A stretch of DNA of 64,000 nucleotides from Streptomyces sioyaensis (lineage in GTDB: Bacteria; Actinomycetota; Actinomycetes; Streptomycetales; Streptomycetaceae). Below, in pieces: positions 15,496 through 23,962 of the stretch; position 1 is the stretch's first letter; each line of letters starts with the position of its first letter. Under the pieces are notes generated by a model that was not told the DNA's origin, did no database searches, and worked only from the letters and a program-made list of their open reading frames with translations. The stretch is from assembly GCF_004122735.1 (NCBI RefSeq), contig NZ_SDIF01000013.1:1-64000 (forward strand). The letters run 5' to 3'. The position numbers were made by a program, and so were the translations under genes.

Positions 15496-18132
15496 TCAGC
15501 GCACCTCCTCACCGTTCCGGGGGACGTCCGTGCCGTCCGGAGCGTCCGCCGCGCCGAGCCGCTCGCCCGGCTGGAGGGTGATCTCGCTCCACACCTGCTT
15601 GCCGCCGCTCAGCGGCACCGAACCCCAGGACGCCGACATCGCCTCGACGAGCAGCAGCCCGCGGCCGCCGGTCGCCTCCCAGTCCACGGTCGTCGGCTTG
15701 GCCGGGGCGCGGGGCGAGGCGTCGTTCACCGCGACCCGCAGCCGGTCCGCGGCCAGCGTCAGATCCAGCCGGACCTCGCCCTGGGTGTGCGCGATGGCGT
15801 TGGTGACCAGCTCGGACACCACCAGCAGGGCCACGTCGACCTCTTCCGTCACGCCCCAGGTGCGCAGGGTGCGGGCGGTGAAGCGGCGGGCGTGCATCAC
15901 CGCGTCGGGCAGGCGCCACACCGCCCAGCGCACCCGGGTGGGGCGGATCCGCATCCCGTCGTAGCGCAGCACCAGCAGCGCCACGTCGTCGTCGCGCCGC
16001 TTGGCACTGCCGAGCAGCTCATCGGCCAGCCGCCCGGCATCGGCCGGATCGGCGGCGCCGAGCGCCGCACACACCCGGCCGATGCCCTCGTCGAGGGGGA
16101 GGGTGGCCGACTCGGCCAGGCCGTCCGTGAGCAGGACGAGCACGGTGCCCGGGGTCAGCCCGACCTCGGTCAGCGGGAACTCCCCGTCCGCGGCCACGCC
16201 CAGCGGCGGCCCGCCCTCGACCGGCAGTTCCTCGGTGCTGCCGTCGGGCAGCCGCAACAGCGGCGGCAGATGTCCGGCCCGGACGAACCAGGCGATGCCC
16301 TCCTCCATGTCCAGGTCCACATAGCAGCAGGTGGCGAACAGATCGGTCTCCATGCCCAGGAGCAGCCGGTTGGCGTGCGAGACGACCACATCCGGCGGAT
16401 GGCCCTCCACGGCGTAGGCCCTGATGGCGGTGCGCATCTGGCCCATGATCGTGGCGGCACCGGCGCTGTGGCCCTCCACATCGCCGATGACGAGCGCGAC
16501 ATGACCGTCGGCGAGCGGAATGACGTCGTACCAGTCACCGCCCACTTCGAGCCCCATCGTGGCGGGCAGATAGCGGGCGACGGCCACCCCTCCGGGCAGC
16601 GACGGCAGTTTGCGGGGCAGCAGACTGCGCTGGAGCATCGTGGCGAGCTCGTGCCCCGCGTCCAGCGCATGGGCGCGAACCAAGGCCTGCCCCACCAGAC
16701 CGGCGGTCGCGGTCAGCAGGGACCGCTCCTCCGGCCCGAACGCATGCTCCTTGTCCCACCCCAGCAGGCACACCCCGACGATCCGGCCGTCGGCCGGCAG
16801 CGGCAGGACGGCGAGACCGCCGGGCCCGAGGTCCGCAAGGCCGGGTTCGAGGGCGGCCCCCGGCGGCCACAGGGCCACATGGCCGGACCGCAGCACGCTC
16901 TCCAGCGTGGGCATCGACTGGCACGAGGTATCGGGCCACTCGGACCGCCACTCGGACTGCCAGAAGGCGGGCCAGTCCGTGGGTTCCGGGGGATCGAGGA
17001 CGGACACCACCAGCCGGTCCGCCTCCAGCTCGGCCACCGCGACCCGGCTTGCCGCCAGCGGCAGCCGCAGCGCGGCGACCACCACCCGGCTGACGTCCCG
17101 GACGGTCGTGGCGCCGCCCAGCGCGGCGGACAGCCGCTGCACGATGGAGACCTCGTCGGCGGTGGGGCGCAGATACGAGGCGTCGGCGACCACCCCGAGC
17201 ATCCGCTCCGGGGTGCCGTCGGCGTCCACCAGCACCCGGCTGCGCAGGGTCAGCCAGCGCAGCTCGCCATTGGTCCGGCGGATACGGATCGACAGCTGCT
17301 GGCCGGGGACGGGATGCCGGTCCGGCTCCACGAGCGACATCAGGGCGGGCACATCGTCCGGTGCGGTGTGTGCCAGCAGGGTCTCCACCCGCCGGTCGAA
17401 CTGCTCGGGAGGGATGCCGAACAGCTCCAGCACCTGCCGGTCCGCTTCCATCCGTCCGGTGCGCAGCATCAGGGTGAAGGCGCCGCCACGGAGGGTGTCC
17501 AGCCCCGGTCCCAGCAGGGACCGCCGCTCGGTCCGGGCCATGACCCGGGCGCCCACGGCCTCCAGCCCCGCGGCCACCTGGTCGGCGTGCAGCTCCAGAA
17601 GGTGCCGGCGGTCGGCGTCGAAGGCCCCGGCGGCCTGCTCCACGACCACCAGGCACCCCAGCCGCTTGGTCTCCCCGCCCAGCGGCAGCACGGCCAGCGA
17701 GACGTCGGCCGGTGGTGTCCCGGTCTCGTTCCAGGCGTCCGCGCCGCTGGTCCCGGGGGAACCGGCGGTGCCGTACTCCGCGAGGTCGGCCGGGCTCAGC
17801 CACAGCGGGACGCCGGTACGGAAGGCCGTGGCGACCGGCGAGGTGCCGGACAGCGGGTAGCGCGTCGGCAGTCCGTACGGGACGCCGGAGCCGCCGACCA
17901 TCTCGGCCAGCTGAAGTTCGCCGTCCGCTTCGGCCGGCACATAGACGGCGGTCAGCTCGGCCCCGGTAGACCCAAGGACTCGTGCGGTCACTGCCTGCAC
18001 CGCCTCCGTACGCCGGAAGCCGTCGTCGTAAGCCACGGTCGCCGTATCCGCCCTCGGGGGCCAGGGCGTCAGCCCCGCCACCGCCTCATCGGATAAGTCG
18101 GAAATTACCGCCTTGTCTCCATGGTGCGGCAC
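15496..18132 (-). CDS. SpoIIE-type serine phosphatase with GAF, PAS, GAF and ATPase domains
   Basis: A large soluble signalling protein (878 residues if the GTG at 18132 is used; a strong ribosome-binding site is not evident, so a later start is possible). Order: N-terminal GAF-like region (1-180), PAS-like (about 200-320, ending ERMLGVVADASYL), second GAF (about 330-500, with LAVLPLPADGRIVGVCLLGW), PP2C/SpoIIE domain (about 500-710: LEVGGDWYDVIPL, LVIGDVEGHS, LVLLTDGLAES, DDDVALLVLRY), and an RsbW-like HATPase (about 735-860: VVSELVTNAIAH, GGRGLLLVEAM). Such proteins control anti-sigma antagonists. It is the first gene of the sugar ABC operon, an unusual partnership that hints at sugar-linked control. 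Confidence 0.9.
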   Translation of the reverse strand: MPHHGDKAVISDLSDEAVAGLTPWPPRADTATVAYDDGFRRTEAVQAVTARVLGSTGAELTAVYVPAEADGELQLAEMVGGSGVPYGLPTRYPLSGTSPVATAFRTGVPLWLSPADLAEYGTAGSPGTSGADAWNETGTPPADVSLAVLPLGGETKRLGCLVVVEQAAGAFDADRRHLLELHADQVAAGLEAVGARVMARTERRSLLGPGLDTLRGGAFTLMLRTGRMEADRQVLELFGIPPEQFDRRVETLLAHTAPDDVPALMSLVEPDRHPVPGQQLSIRIRRTNGELRWLTLRSRVLVDADGTPERMLGVVADASYLRPTADEVSIVQRLSAALGGATTVRDVSRVVVAALRLPLAASRVAVAELEADRLVVSVLDPPEPTDWPAFWQSEWRSEWPDTSCQSMPTLESVLRSGHVALWPPGAALEPGLADLGPGGLAVLPLPADGRIVGVCLLGWDKEHAFGPEERSLLTATAGLVGQALVRAHALDAGHELATMLQRSLLPRKLPSLPGGVAVARYLPATMGLEVGGDWYDVIPLADGHVALVIGDVEGHSAGAATIMGQMRTAIRAYAVEGHPPDVVVSHANRLLLGMETDLFATCCYVDLDMEEGIAWFVRAGHLPPLLRLPDGSTEELPVEGGPPLGVAADGEFPLTEVGLTPGTVLVLLTDGLAESATLPLDEGIGRVCAALGAADPADAGRLADELLGSAKRRDDDVALLVLRYDGMRIRPTRVRWAVWRLPDAVMHARRFTARTLRTWGVTEEVDVALLVVSELVTNAIAHTQGEVRLDLTLAADRLRVAVNDASPRAPAKPTTVDWEATGGRGLLLVEAMSASWGSVPLSGGKQVWSEITLQPGERLGAADAPDGTDVPRNGEEVR

Positions 18133-18252
18133 GCAGGGAGGCGGGAGCTAGTCGACAGGCGGAACACGGCGGGTGACGGGGGAGGTGCTCGCCGCGTCCG
18201 TGGCGGGCCGCGGTGGCGCGGGCGGACCTGCCCGGGGGCCGCGGGCCCCGGA

Positions 18253-19281
18253 TCAGTCCGGCGTCAGCACGGCGGCCCCCTGTACCCGGTCGGCGGCCAG
18301 GTCCGCGAGGGCCTGCGGGGCGCGGCTCAACGGATAGGGGCTGACGGTGACCCGGATGCCGATCCGCGCCGCGGCCGCCAGGAACTCCCGGCCGTCCTGG
18401 CGGGTGTTGGCGGTCACGCTGCACAGGCGGCGCTCGTAGAAGAGATGGCGCTGATACGTGAGCGGGGGGATGTCGGTGAGATGGATCCCGGCCACGGCGA
18501 GGGTTCCCGCCCGGTCCAGCGCCGCCAACGCCACCGGCACGAGATCGCCCACCGGCGCGAAGAGGATCGCCGAGTCCAGCGGTTCGGGCGGGCTGTCGTA
18601 GGCGCCTCGCGCCGAGGACGCGCCCAGTTCGAGGGCGAGTTCGCGGGCCTGCGGGGACCGGGTCAGCACATGGACGGTGGCGCCTTCGGCGAGGGCGACC
18701 TGCGCGGCCAGATGCGCCGAGCCGCCGAAACCGTAGATGCCGAGCCGGCCGCCGGAGGGCAGTGCGCTGCGGCGCAGCGCGCGGTAGCCGATGATCCCGG
18801 CGCACAGCAGCGGCGCCAGCTGGGTGGCGTCCTGGTCGTCCGGCAGCGGGTAGGCGTAGTCCGCGGGCACGAGCGCAGCCACGGCGAAGCCGCCATCGGC
18901 GTCCCAGCCGGTGTACCGCGAGTCCGGGCAGAGGTTCTCGTGACCCGCCCGGCAATACCGGCAGACCCCGCAGGTGCCGCGCAGCCATGCCCCGCCGGCC
19001 CGGTCGCCGACCCGGAACCGCGTCACCGCCTCGCCCACGGCGGCCACCCGGCCGACGATCTCGTGGCCCGGCACGGTAGCCGTGCGGTGCGGGGGCAGAT
19101 CGCCCTCCGCCAGATGCAGATCCGTACGGCAGACGCCGCAGGCCTCCACCCTGAGCAGCAGGTCGTCGGGGCCCGGCTCGGGGGTGGGGCGGCGGACGGC
19201 GACCAGTGGCCCGGAGGTGATCGGGCCAGGGTGGTGGACGGCCCAGCCGGACACCGTGTCCGGGCCTGCAACGGTGGCCAT
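18253..19281 (-). CDS. Zinc-dependent alcohol dehydrogenase
   Basis: A 342-residue MDR-family NAD(P)-dependent alcohol dehydrogenase. ATG 19281 is used because the canonical N-terminus follows; 150 bp of in-frame sequence upstream looks non-coding. Seen: catalytic zinc segment [17 protein letters not shown] and PGHEIVGRV; structural zinc cysteines in [25 protein letters not shown]; Rossmann loop [13 protein letters not shown]; substrate-side [17 protein letters not shown]. The G-FGGSAH loop and overall length match the AdhA subgroup found in actinobacterial dormancy regions. It probably reduces aldehydes or oxidises simple alcohols. It lies 120 bp from the SpoIIE-type gene, transcribed in the same direction, with its own upstream region. 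Confidence 0.9.
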   Translation of the reverse strand: MATVAGPDTVSGWAVHHPGPITSGPLVAVRRPTPEPGPDDLLLRVEACGVCRTDLHLAEGDLPPHRTATVPGHEIVGRVAAVGEAVTRFRVGDRAGGAWLRGTCGVCRYCRAGHENLCPDSRYTGWDADGGFAVAALVPADYAYPLPDDQDATQLAPLLCAGIIGYRALRRSALPSGGRLGIYGFGGSAHLAAQVALAEGATVHVLTRSPQARELALELGASSARGAYDSPPEPLDSAILFAPVGDLVPVALAALDRAGTLAVAGIHLTDIPPLTYQRHLFYERRLCSVTANTRQDGREFLAAAARIGIRVTVSPYPLSRAPQALADLAADRVQGAAVLTPD

Positions 19282-19795
19282 GCCCCCAGGATCGCGCCCA
19301 CCGCGGGGAGGGACAAACGGTGCGCCGGCCGGTGTGCCGGTGGCCGGGCGGCCGCACCGTACGAGGCCGCCCGCAGCGGGACCGGCCCGGCCGGGCGGGT
19401 GCGTCGGCTCCGATGGGGCGGCGGACTGCACGGTGTTGCCGGTGCGTCACTCTGTGGTCGGGCCGAGCTCGACGCAGCATTCCCCCGGGCGAGGCGCCAG
19501 TGCGGCTTCCACGCCCCTGACCTCAAGGCCCTGGAGGTAGCCGGCGATGAAGGCGTGATTCAGGCCGCCGGCTCCAGCACCCTCACGTCCACCCTCCTGG
19601 GCACGCTGCGCAGCGACGCCCGCTCACGTGCTGAGTTCCTGTCGCTGGCCGGACTCACCTGACACGGCCCTGCGGGGGCGCTGCTTCGCTCGCGCCGGAA
19701 CCGGAAGACCGGCCGCGGGCGGTGTGCGAGCGGTGAGCCCGACGCGGGCTCCGCGGGGCCGGGTGGCCGGCCTCCTGGTGTGCTCGCCGGATCCG
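19282..19795. other. Gene-poor stretch with possible decayed ORF
   Basis: 514 bp between the alcohol dehydrogenase start and the small protein gene. No complete gene is convincing. On the minus strand two overlapping frames look protein-like: one ends RRVDVRVLEPAA at 19560, and the next frame continues LNHAFIAGYLQGL...RPGECCVELGP to a stop near 19455. Together they could be the frameshifted C-terminus of a lost gene. A plus-strand frame ending AEFLSLAGLT at 19662 has similar composition, so the direction is uncertain. Confidence 0.3.
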
Positions 19796-20038
19796 TCAGT
19801 TTCCGACCTGGCGACGGAAGAGCGCCGCCAGCTTCCGCACCATCCGGGACAGCAGGCACCCGCGGGCCGGGGGAGCGGTGTCGGGGGCGGCGGCCGACGG
19901 GCCGTCCGGCGGGGGAGCCGGGCTGTCCGGGGGCCGGGGCGCGGTCGCGTCGGTGGGTGCGGTCCTGGGTTCCGGTGCGGTGCGCCTGGCTTCGGCACGG
20001 ACGAGCGCGCCGAGCGCGGTGAAGACGTCGAGGGGCAT
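19796..20038 (-). CDS. Small proline-rich protein with basic C-terminus, unknown function
   Basis: An 80-residue ORF starting at ATG 20038 with AGGAGAT at a good distance upstream. It begins MPLDVFTALGALVRAEARR (amphipathic helix), has a Pro/Ala/Thr-rich middle and ends with a basic amphipathic stretch (CLLSRMVRKLAALFRRQVGN). No known domain is recognised. The terminal basic amphipathic helix could contact membrane or nucleic acid; that is inference. The Shine-Dalgarno and codon composition favour a real gene. Confidence 0.55.
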   Translation of the reverse strand: MPLDVFTALGALVRAEARRTAPEPRTAPTDATAPRPPDSPAPPPDGPSAAAPDTAPPARGCLLSRMVRKLAALFRRQVGN

Positions 20039-20139
20039 GCCACATCTCCTGCGGTGGAAGTCCTGAGCGCTGACGACGGCAGGCCGCACTCGCCCCATGT
20101 CCCGTGGGAACAGGGGGAGTTGAGTGCGACCGGGCCGGA

Positions 20140-20565
20140 TCAGCAGCGCAGGACGTCCGCTCGCTTCGGCGCGGCGGGAGCGGCGGCCGTCATGACCACC
20201 GCGGAGGAGGCATCTCCAGGGGCCGGGCTGATCTCCGTCACGGGAGAGTCCCCGAGCGTCTTGCCGCCGGCGCCGGTGGGGAGGTGCGGGCGCGGATGAC
20301 AGAGCGTCGCGTCGCACAGGCGCCGGACGCCGCTGCCCGGATGCTTGCCGGCACCGTCGTTCGACGCCAGCACCGGTCCGGCGGGCAGGCACGGTCCCTC
20401 GGCCGGGGCGCCGGACCGGGGTGGGCAGCCGGTGGGATCGAGGGTCGGGGCGTGCACACAGCAGGGCGTCAGCGTGGCGAACAGCAGGGCCAGCAACGCG
20501 AGGAACAGCAGCATGCGCCGGCGGTCACATGCCGCCGGGCGGCCGGTGCTGACGCTGTCGCGCAT
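20140..20565 (-). CDS. Putative single-pass membrane or secreted protein, unknown function
   Basis: A 141-residue ORF. ATG 20565 has GGGAG six bases upstream; longer upstream reading is unsupported. Residues 17-37 (RRMLLFLALLALLFATLTPCC) form one strongly hydrophobic segment next to a Cys pair and could be a signal anchor or signal peptide. The remainder is Pro/Ala/Gly-rich with several Cys (CVHAP, GCPP, PCLP, LCDATLCHP) and ends SAVVMTAAAPAAPKRADVLRC. No domain is recognised. The scattered cysteines would suit an exported protein with disulfides. It lies 101 bp from the 80-residue gene on the same strand. Confidence 0.55.
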   Translation of the reverse strand: MRDSVSTGRPAACDRRRMLLFLALLALLFATLTPCCVHAPTLDPTGCPPRSGAPAEGPCLPAGPVLASNDGAGKHPGSGVRRLCDATLCHPRPHLPTGAGGKTLGDSPVTEISPAPGDASSAVVMTAAAPAAPKRADVLRC

Positions 20566-20783
20566 GCGGATCTCCCAACCCTCTTCCGTGAGGGGATCCC
20601 CTGGAAGCGAGCCGGACACTCCCGATACGCCGCAAGAGCCGACAAAACCACCCGTTCCGGGTAGGCGCTCGCACATATGCTCCGCGCCCCGGCACGCGCC
20701 TTTCAGCGGGGCAGAGTTACCGGCCGCCTCTTGTGCCGGCCGGTCCTGCCGTCAGCCCCGTCGCCCGCGGCACCGCGTCGGGC

Positions 20784-21737
20784 TCACCGCTCGTCGCTCG
20801 CATACCGCCCGTGGTAGTGCGCGTACCGCTCCACGGGGTCGCCGTCCAGGCTCCACGGCCAGGGGACCACCACGCCTCCGGTGGCGCGCAGCACGGCCCC
20901 GGCCTCGGCGGTCCGGGAGGACTTGAGCAGTGCATAGGCCAGCAGATTGAGATCCGCGAGGGCGGCCGCGTGGCCGAGGAATCCCGGGCTCGTCCAGTAG
21001 TGCGCGGCATGATCGAGTGCCCTGGCGGCGTCGGGGCGGCGCCAGATCTCGCCGGCACCCACGGCCGCCAGCCCGCCCTCGGCGACCGCCCGCTGATGGC
21101 TGCGGACGAAGGCGGTGAGCTCCAGTCCGGCGGCCGGGGCATCGGAGGGCATGGCGGAGCGGACGCCGTCGAGCAGATCCAGCACCAGGGCGCTGGAGCC
21201 GCACTCGTCCGGCGACAGATAGCCCAGGGCCTGCAGATGTGCCTCACGGTTCCACGGATCGCGGGCCTTGATCTCGCGCCAGATCGCCGACAGCTCCGAG
21301 GAGGGGCGCCGCTCCAGGCGGAGGACGGCCAGTTGCAGGGTCCACGGGGTGGGGTCGGCGGGGATCAGTTCGGACGCGAGCCGGCAGGTCTCCCGGGTGG
21401 CGTCCAGATCGACGGCGGCGTCCTGATGCCGGGCGTGGAGCAGATCCGACCAGGCGTGGAGCAGCAGTGCGCCGTGGTGCTGCGGGCGGTGCTGGCGCCA
21501 GATGCCGGGCAGCGACCGTCCCGCGGACCCCGCGAGCACCGCCAGCCGGTGGGCCTTGCGGTCCCAGTCCTCGCCGGCGTCGTCGATCACGTTCGCCATC
21601 AGGGCCATGACCGCGGTGTCCAGCGAACCGCGGGACCAGCAGGTCTCGACGCGTCGCCGCACCTGGCCCAGTTGGGTGTCGTCGAGCTCGGGAACGAGGC
21701 GGGGAAGGCTGCCTTTGCGGCGTCTGAACACGGGCAT
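20784..21737 (-). CDS. Hypothetical helical protein, possibly repeat-containing
   Basis: A 317-residue soluble protein beginning MPVFRRRKGSLPRLVPELDDTQ. It is rich in Ala, Leu and Trp and predicted mostly helical, with TPR-like helix pairs (DPTPWTLQLAVLRLERRPSSEL and DPWNREAHLQALGYLSPDE) suggesting a scaffold, but no confident domain match. No catalytic motif or membrane segment is visible. The start is the first ATG giving coding-like sequence; its ribosome-binding site is weak, so the exact N-terminus is uncertain. Separated from the upstream permease gene by its terminator and a tandem repeat, so it has its own promoter region. Confidence 0.65.
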   Translation of the reverse strand: MPVFRRRKGSLPRLVPELDDTQLGQVRRRVETCWSRGSLDTAVMALMANVIDDAGEDWDRKAHRLAVLAGSAGRSLPGIWRQHRPQHHGALLLHAWSDLLHARHQDAAVDLDATRETCRLASELIPADPTPWTLQLAVLRLERRPSSELSAIWREIKARDPWNREAHLQALGYLSPDECGSSALVLDLLDGVRSAMPSDAPAAGLELTAFVRSHQRAVAEGGLAAVGAGEIWRRPDAARALDHAAHYWTSPGFLGHAAALADLNLLAYALLKSSRTAEAGAVLRATGGVVVPWPWSLDGDPVERYAHYHGRYASDER

Positions 21738-21829
21738 GTCTGCGGCGGTCTTCCCTGGTGCGTCGGGGCTGAGATGCGGCCGAGGGTAGTGGGTTCGGTG
21801 CGGAGGCGTCCGAGGTGTCTGAGGGGTGG

Positions 21830-21893
21830 ACGTGAGGAGGCGCGGAGGTACGGACGTGCAGACGTGAGGAGGCGCGGAGGTATGGACGTGCAG
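21830..21893. repeat. Two tandem 32-bp direct repeats
   Basis: Units 21830-21861 and 21862-21893 are identical except for one C/T change and are followed by a partial third copy (ACGTG). Each carries GGAGG-type purine runs (GAGGAGGCGCGGAGG). They lie between the terminator of the permease gene and the hypothetical gene at 20784-21737. Confidence 0.85.
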
Positions 21894-21894
21894 A

Positions 21895-21946
21895 CGTGCC
21901 GTACGGGCAGAGGTGCGGAGGAGGGCACCTCTGCCCGTACGGCACG
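21895..21946 (-). terminator. Strong hairpin terminator of the amino acid permease gene
   Basis: A perfect 21-bp stem (21895-21915 with 21926-21946) around a 10-nt purine-rich loop, starting 9 bases beyond the permease stop codon. No T-run follows. It also separates the permease transcript from the downstream same-strand gene. Confidence 0.88.
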
Positions 21947-21954
21947 TTGCGCGG

Positions 21955-23418
21955 CTAGCGGGAGCTGACGGCTGCCTTCTCGGCGGCGCCGCGGCCGAGC
22001 CGGTCACGGACCAGCGAGATCGCGACCACCAGCGCGGCGACGAGCACCGACAGCAGCACCTGGATCCGGCCACCGCCGTCGCTGTCGTCGGTGAGCATGT
22101 AGACCAGCACGAACGAGATCATGGCGATCGTCGCCCAGGTCAGGTACGGGAACAGCCACATCCGGACGAGCAGCTTCTCGGGGTTCTCGCGCTGGATGAT
22201 GCCGCGCATCCGCAGCTGCGAGAAGCAGATGACCAGCCAGACGAAGAGCGCGACCGCGCCCGAGGAGTTCAGCAGGAACTGGAAGACCGTGGTCGGCCAC
22301 AGGTAGTTGAAGCCCACCGCGATGAAGCCGAAGAGGACCGAGGCCACGATCGCGGCCTGCGGGACGCCACGGGAGTTCGTCCGGGCGAAGGACTTCGGGG
22401 CGTCGCCGCGCTGGCCGAGGGAGAAGGCCATCCGGGAGGCGGTGTAGAGACCGGAGTTGAGGCAGGACAGCACGGCGGTCAGCACGATGACGTTCATGAT
22501 CTGGCCGGCGTGCGGGATGCCGATCGAGTCCAGGGCCGCTACGTAGGAGCCCTTCTTGGCGATCGCGGGGGAGTTCCACGGCAGCAGGGAGACGACCACG
22601 AGGATCGAGCCGAGGTAGAAGATGCCAACTCGCCAGATCACGCTCTTGGTGGCCTTGGTGACCGCACGCTCCGGGTCCTCGGACTCACCGGCGGCGAGGG
22701 TGACGATCTCGCTGCCCATGAAGGAGAAGACGACCATCAGCACACCGGTGAGGATCGCGCTGGGTCCGTGTGGGAGGAACCCGCCGTGGGAGGTGAGGTT
22801 CCCGAATCCGGTGGCCGCGTGGTGGGTGCCGGGCAGCACACCGAATATCGCCAGTCCGCCGAGGACGATGAAGGCCGCGATGGCGACGACCTTGATGCCC
22901 GCGAACCAGAACTCGAACTCACCGAACGAGGAGACCGAGGCGAGGTTGGAGGCGGTCAGGACGACCATCACGATCAGCGCCCAGGCCCACTGCGGGACGG
23001 CCGGGACCCAGCTGGTCAGGATCGCCGCTCCGGCGGTCGCCTCGACCGCGAGCACCACGACCCAGAAGAACCAGTACAGCCAGCCGATGGAGAAGCCGGC
23101 CCAGCGGCCGAGCGCCCGGTCCGCGTACGCCGAGAAGGAGCCGGAGGTCGGGTTGGCGGCCGCCATCTCGCCGAGCATCCGCATCACGAAGACGACCAGC
23201 GCGCCGACCAGGGCGTACGACAGCAGGATGCCGGGGCCGGCCGCGGCGATGCCGGAGGCGGAGCCGACGAACAGGCCGGCGCCGATGACTCCACCAACGG
23301 CGATCATGGACAGATGGCGGTTCTTGAGGCCCGACTGCAGGCCGGACTGCTCTGGAGCCTGCCCGTTCCCCGGCGGGGCGGGCGGGGCAGCTACAGAGCT
23401 GGAGGGAGAAGTTGACAT
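21955..23418 (-). CDS. Amino acid permease, APC superfamily (GabP-like)
   Basis: A 487-residue proton-coupled amino acid transporter with 12 predicted membrane helices. ATG 23418 gives MSTSPSSSVAAPPAP, a short cytoplasmic N-terminus; sequence further upstream is not coding-like. The AAT-family start GLKNRHLSMIAVGGVIGAGLFVGSA (helix 1 with the G-V-IG-GLF motif) and ANPTSGSFSAYADRALG are diagnostic. Residues GSEIVTLAAGESEDPERAV in the middle are typical of the GABA/lysine permease group. The substrate may be GABA or another amino acid; sequence cannot separate them. A very strong terminator follows. Confidence 0.9.
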   Translation of the reverse strand: MSTSPSSSVAAPPAPPGNGQAPEQSGLQSGLKNRHLSMIAVGGVIGAGLFVGSASGIAAAGPGILLSYALVGALVVFVMRMLGEMAAANPTSGSFSAYADRALGRWAGFSIGWLYWFFWVVVLAVEATAGAAILTSWVPAVPQWAWALIVMVVLTASNLASVSSFGEFEFWFAGIKVVAIAAFIVLGGLAIFGVLPGTHHAATGFGNLTSHGGFLPHGPSAILTGVLMVVFSFMGSEIVTLAAGESEDPERAVTKATKSVIWRVGIFYLGSILVVVSLLPWNSPAIAKKGSYVAALDSIGIPHAGQIMNVIVLTAVLSCLNSGLYTASRMAFSLGQRGDAPKSFARTNSRGVPQAAIVASVLFGFIAVGFNYLWPTTVFQFLLNSSGAVALFVWLVICFSQLRMRGIIQRENPEKLLVRMWLFPYLTWATIAMISFVLVYMLTDDSDGGGRIQVLLSVLVAALVVAISLVRDRLGRGAAEKAAVSSR

Positions 23419-23962
23419 CTGAACATCCAATGAGGGTTGGAGGGTCCTGCATGTGGTGACTCTGATCGCCTCAAATATCCGGACGCACGACAGGGCCGGG
23501 TGCTGGCAGGTGGCGATCATGGCCCTGTCGAAGTTCCAAGGCGCGACGTACAGGGTCGCGGCCCACGGATGCCTGCGCGGATGGGGGAGCGCTTGATGGC
23601 GCCGCCACGCTATTGCCCGTCCTCCTCATGAGAGGTGAGCCGCATCACGTCCGGATTGGATTTGCGCAAGCGTATGTGGCGGTGCGCCGCGAGGTATTTG
23701 TGAGAACGGACAAATTCGTTCTCAATGGCTGTCCGTCCGACCAATGTGCTGGCGCGAAGAAACCGGCTCACGTTGCCGCGAAGCGCCATTCCGCCCGGTA
23801 TGGAAGCCATCAACCAGGCTTGCCCCGGCGGGCTTTGAGCGGCAACTGGTGCGCTCGCACAATGCCACGCGGGAACCCTTGGTCAGCAGCACAGATGCCC
23901 GGGACGCCGCGCGCCCTAGCGTGAGTTCGGTCATACCACCGGCCGACGCGCAAGGGGACTCC
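23419..23962. other. Divergent AT-richer intergenic region with an 8-bp-arm palindrome
   Basis: 544 bp between the permease and the double-RCK gene, noticeably less GC-rich than the flanks around 23640-23730. It contains TGAGAACG-N8-CGTTCTCA (23701-23708 and 23717-23724). Short ORFs here (such as one on the minus strand at 23610-23813) have no ribosome-binding site or coding composition, so I read it as regulatory. Confidence 0.5.

Noticed and set aside
23610..23813. 67-residue minus-strand ORF in the permease/RCK intergenic region
   Set aside because: No ribosome-binding site, no homology signature, and it overlaps the palindrome, so I read the area as regulatory.
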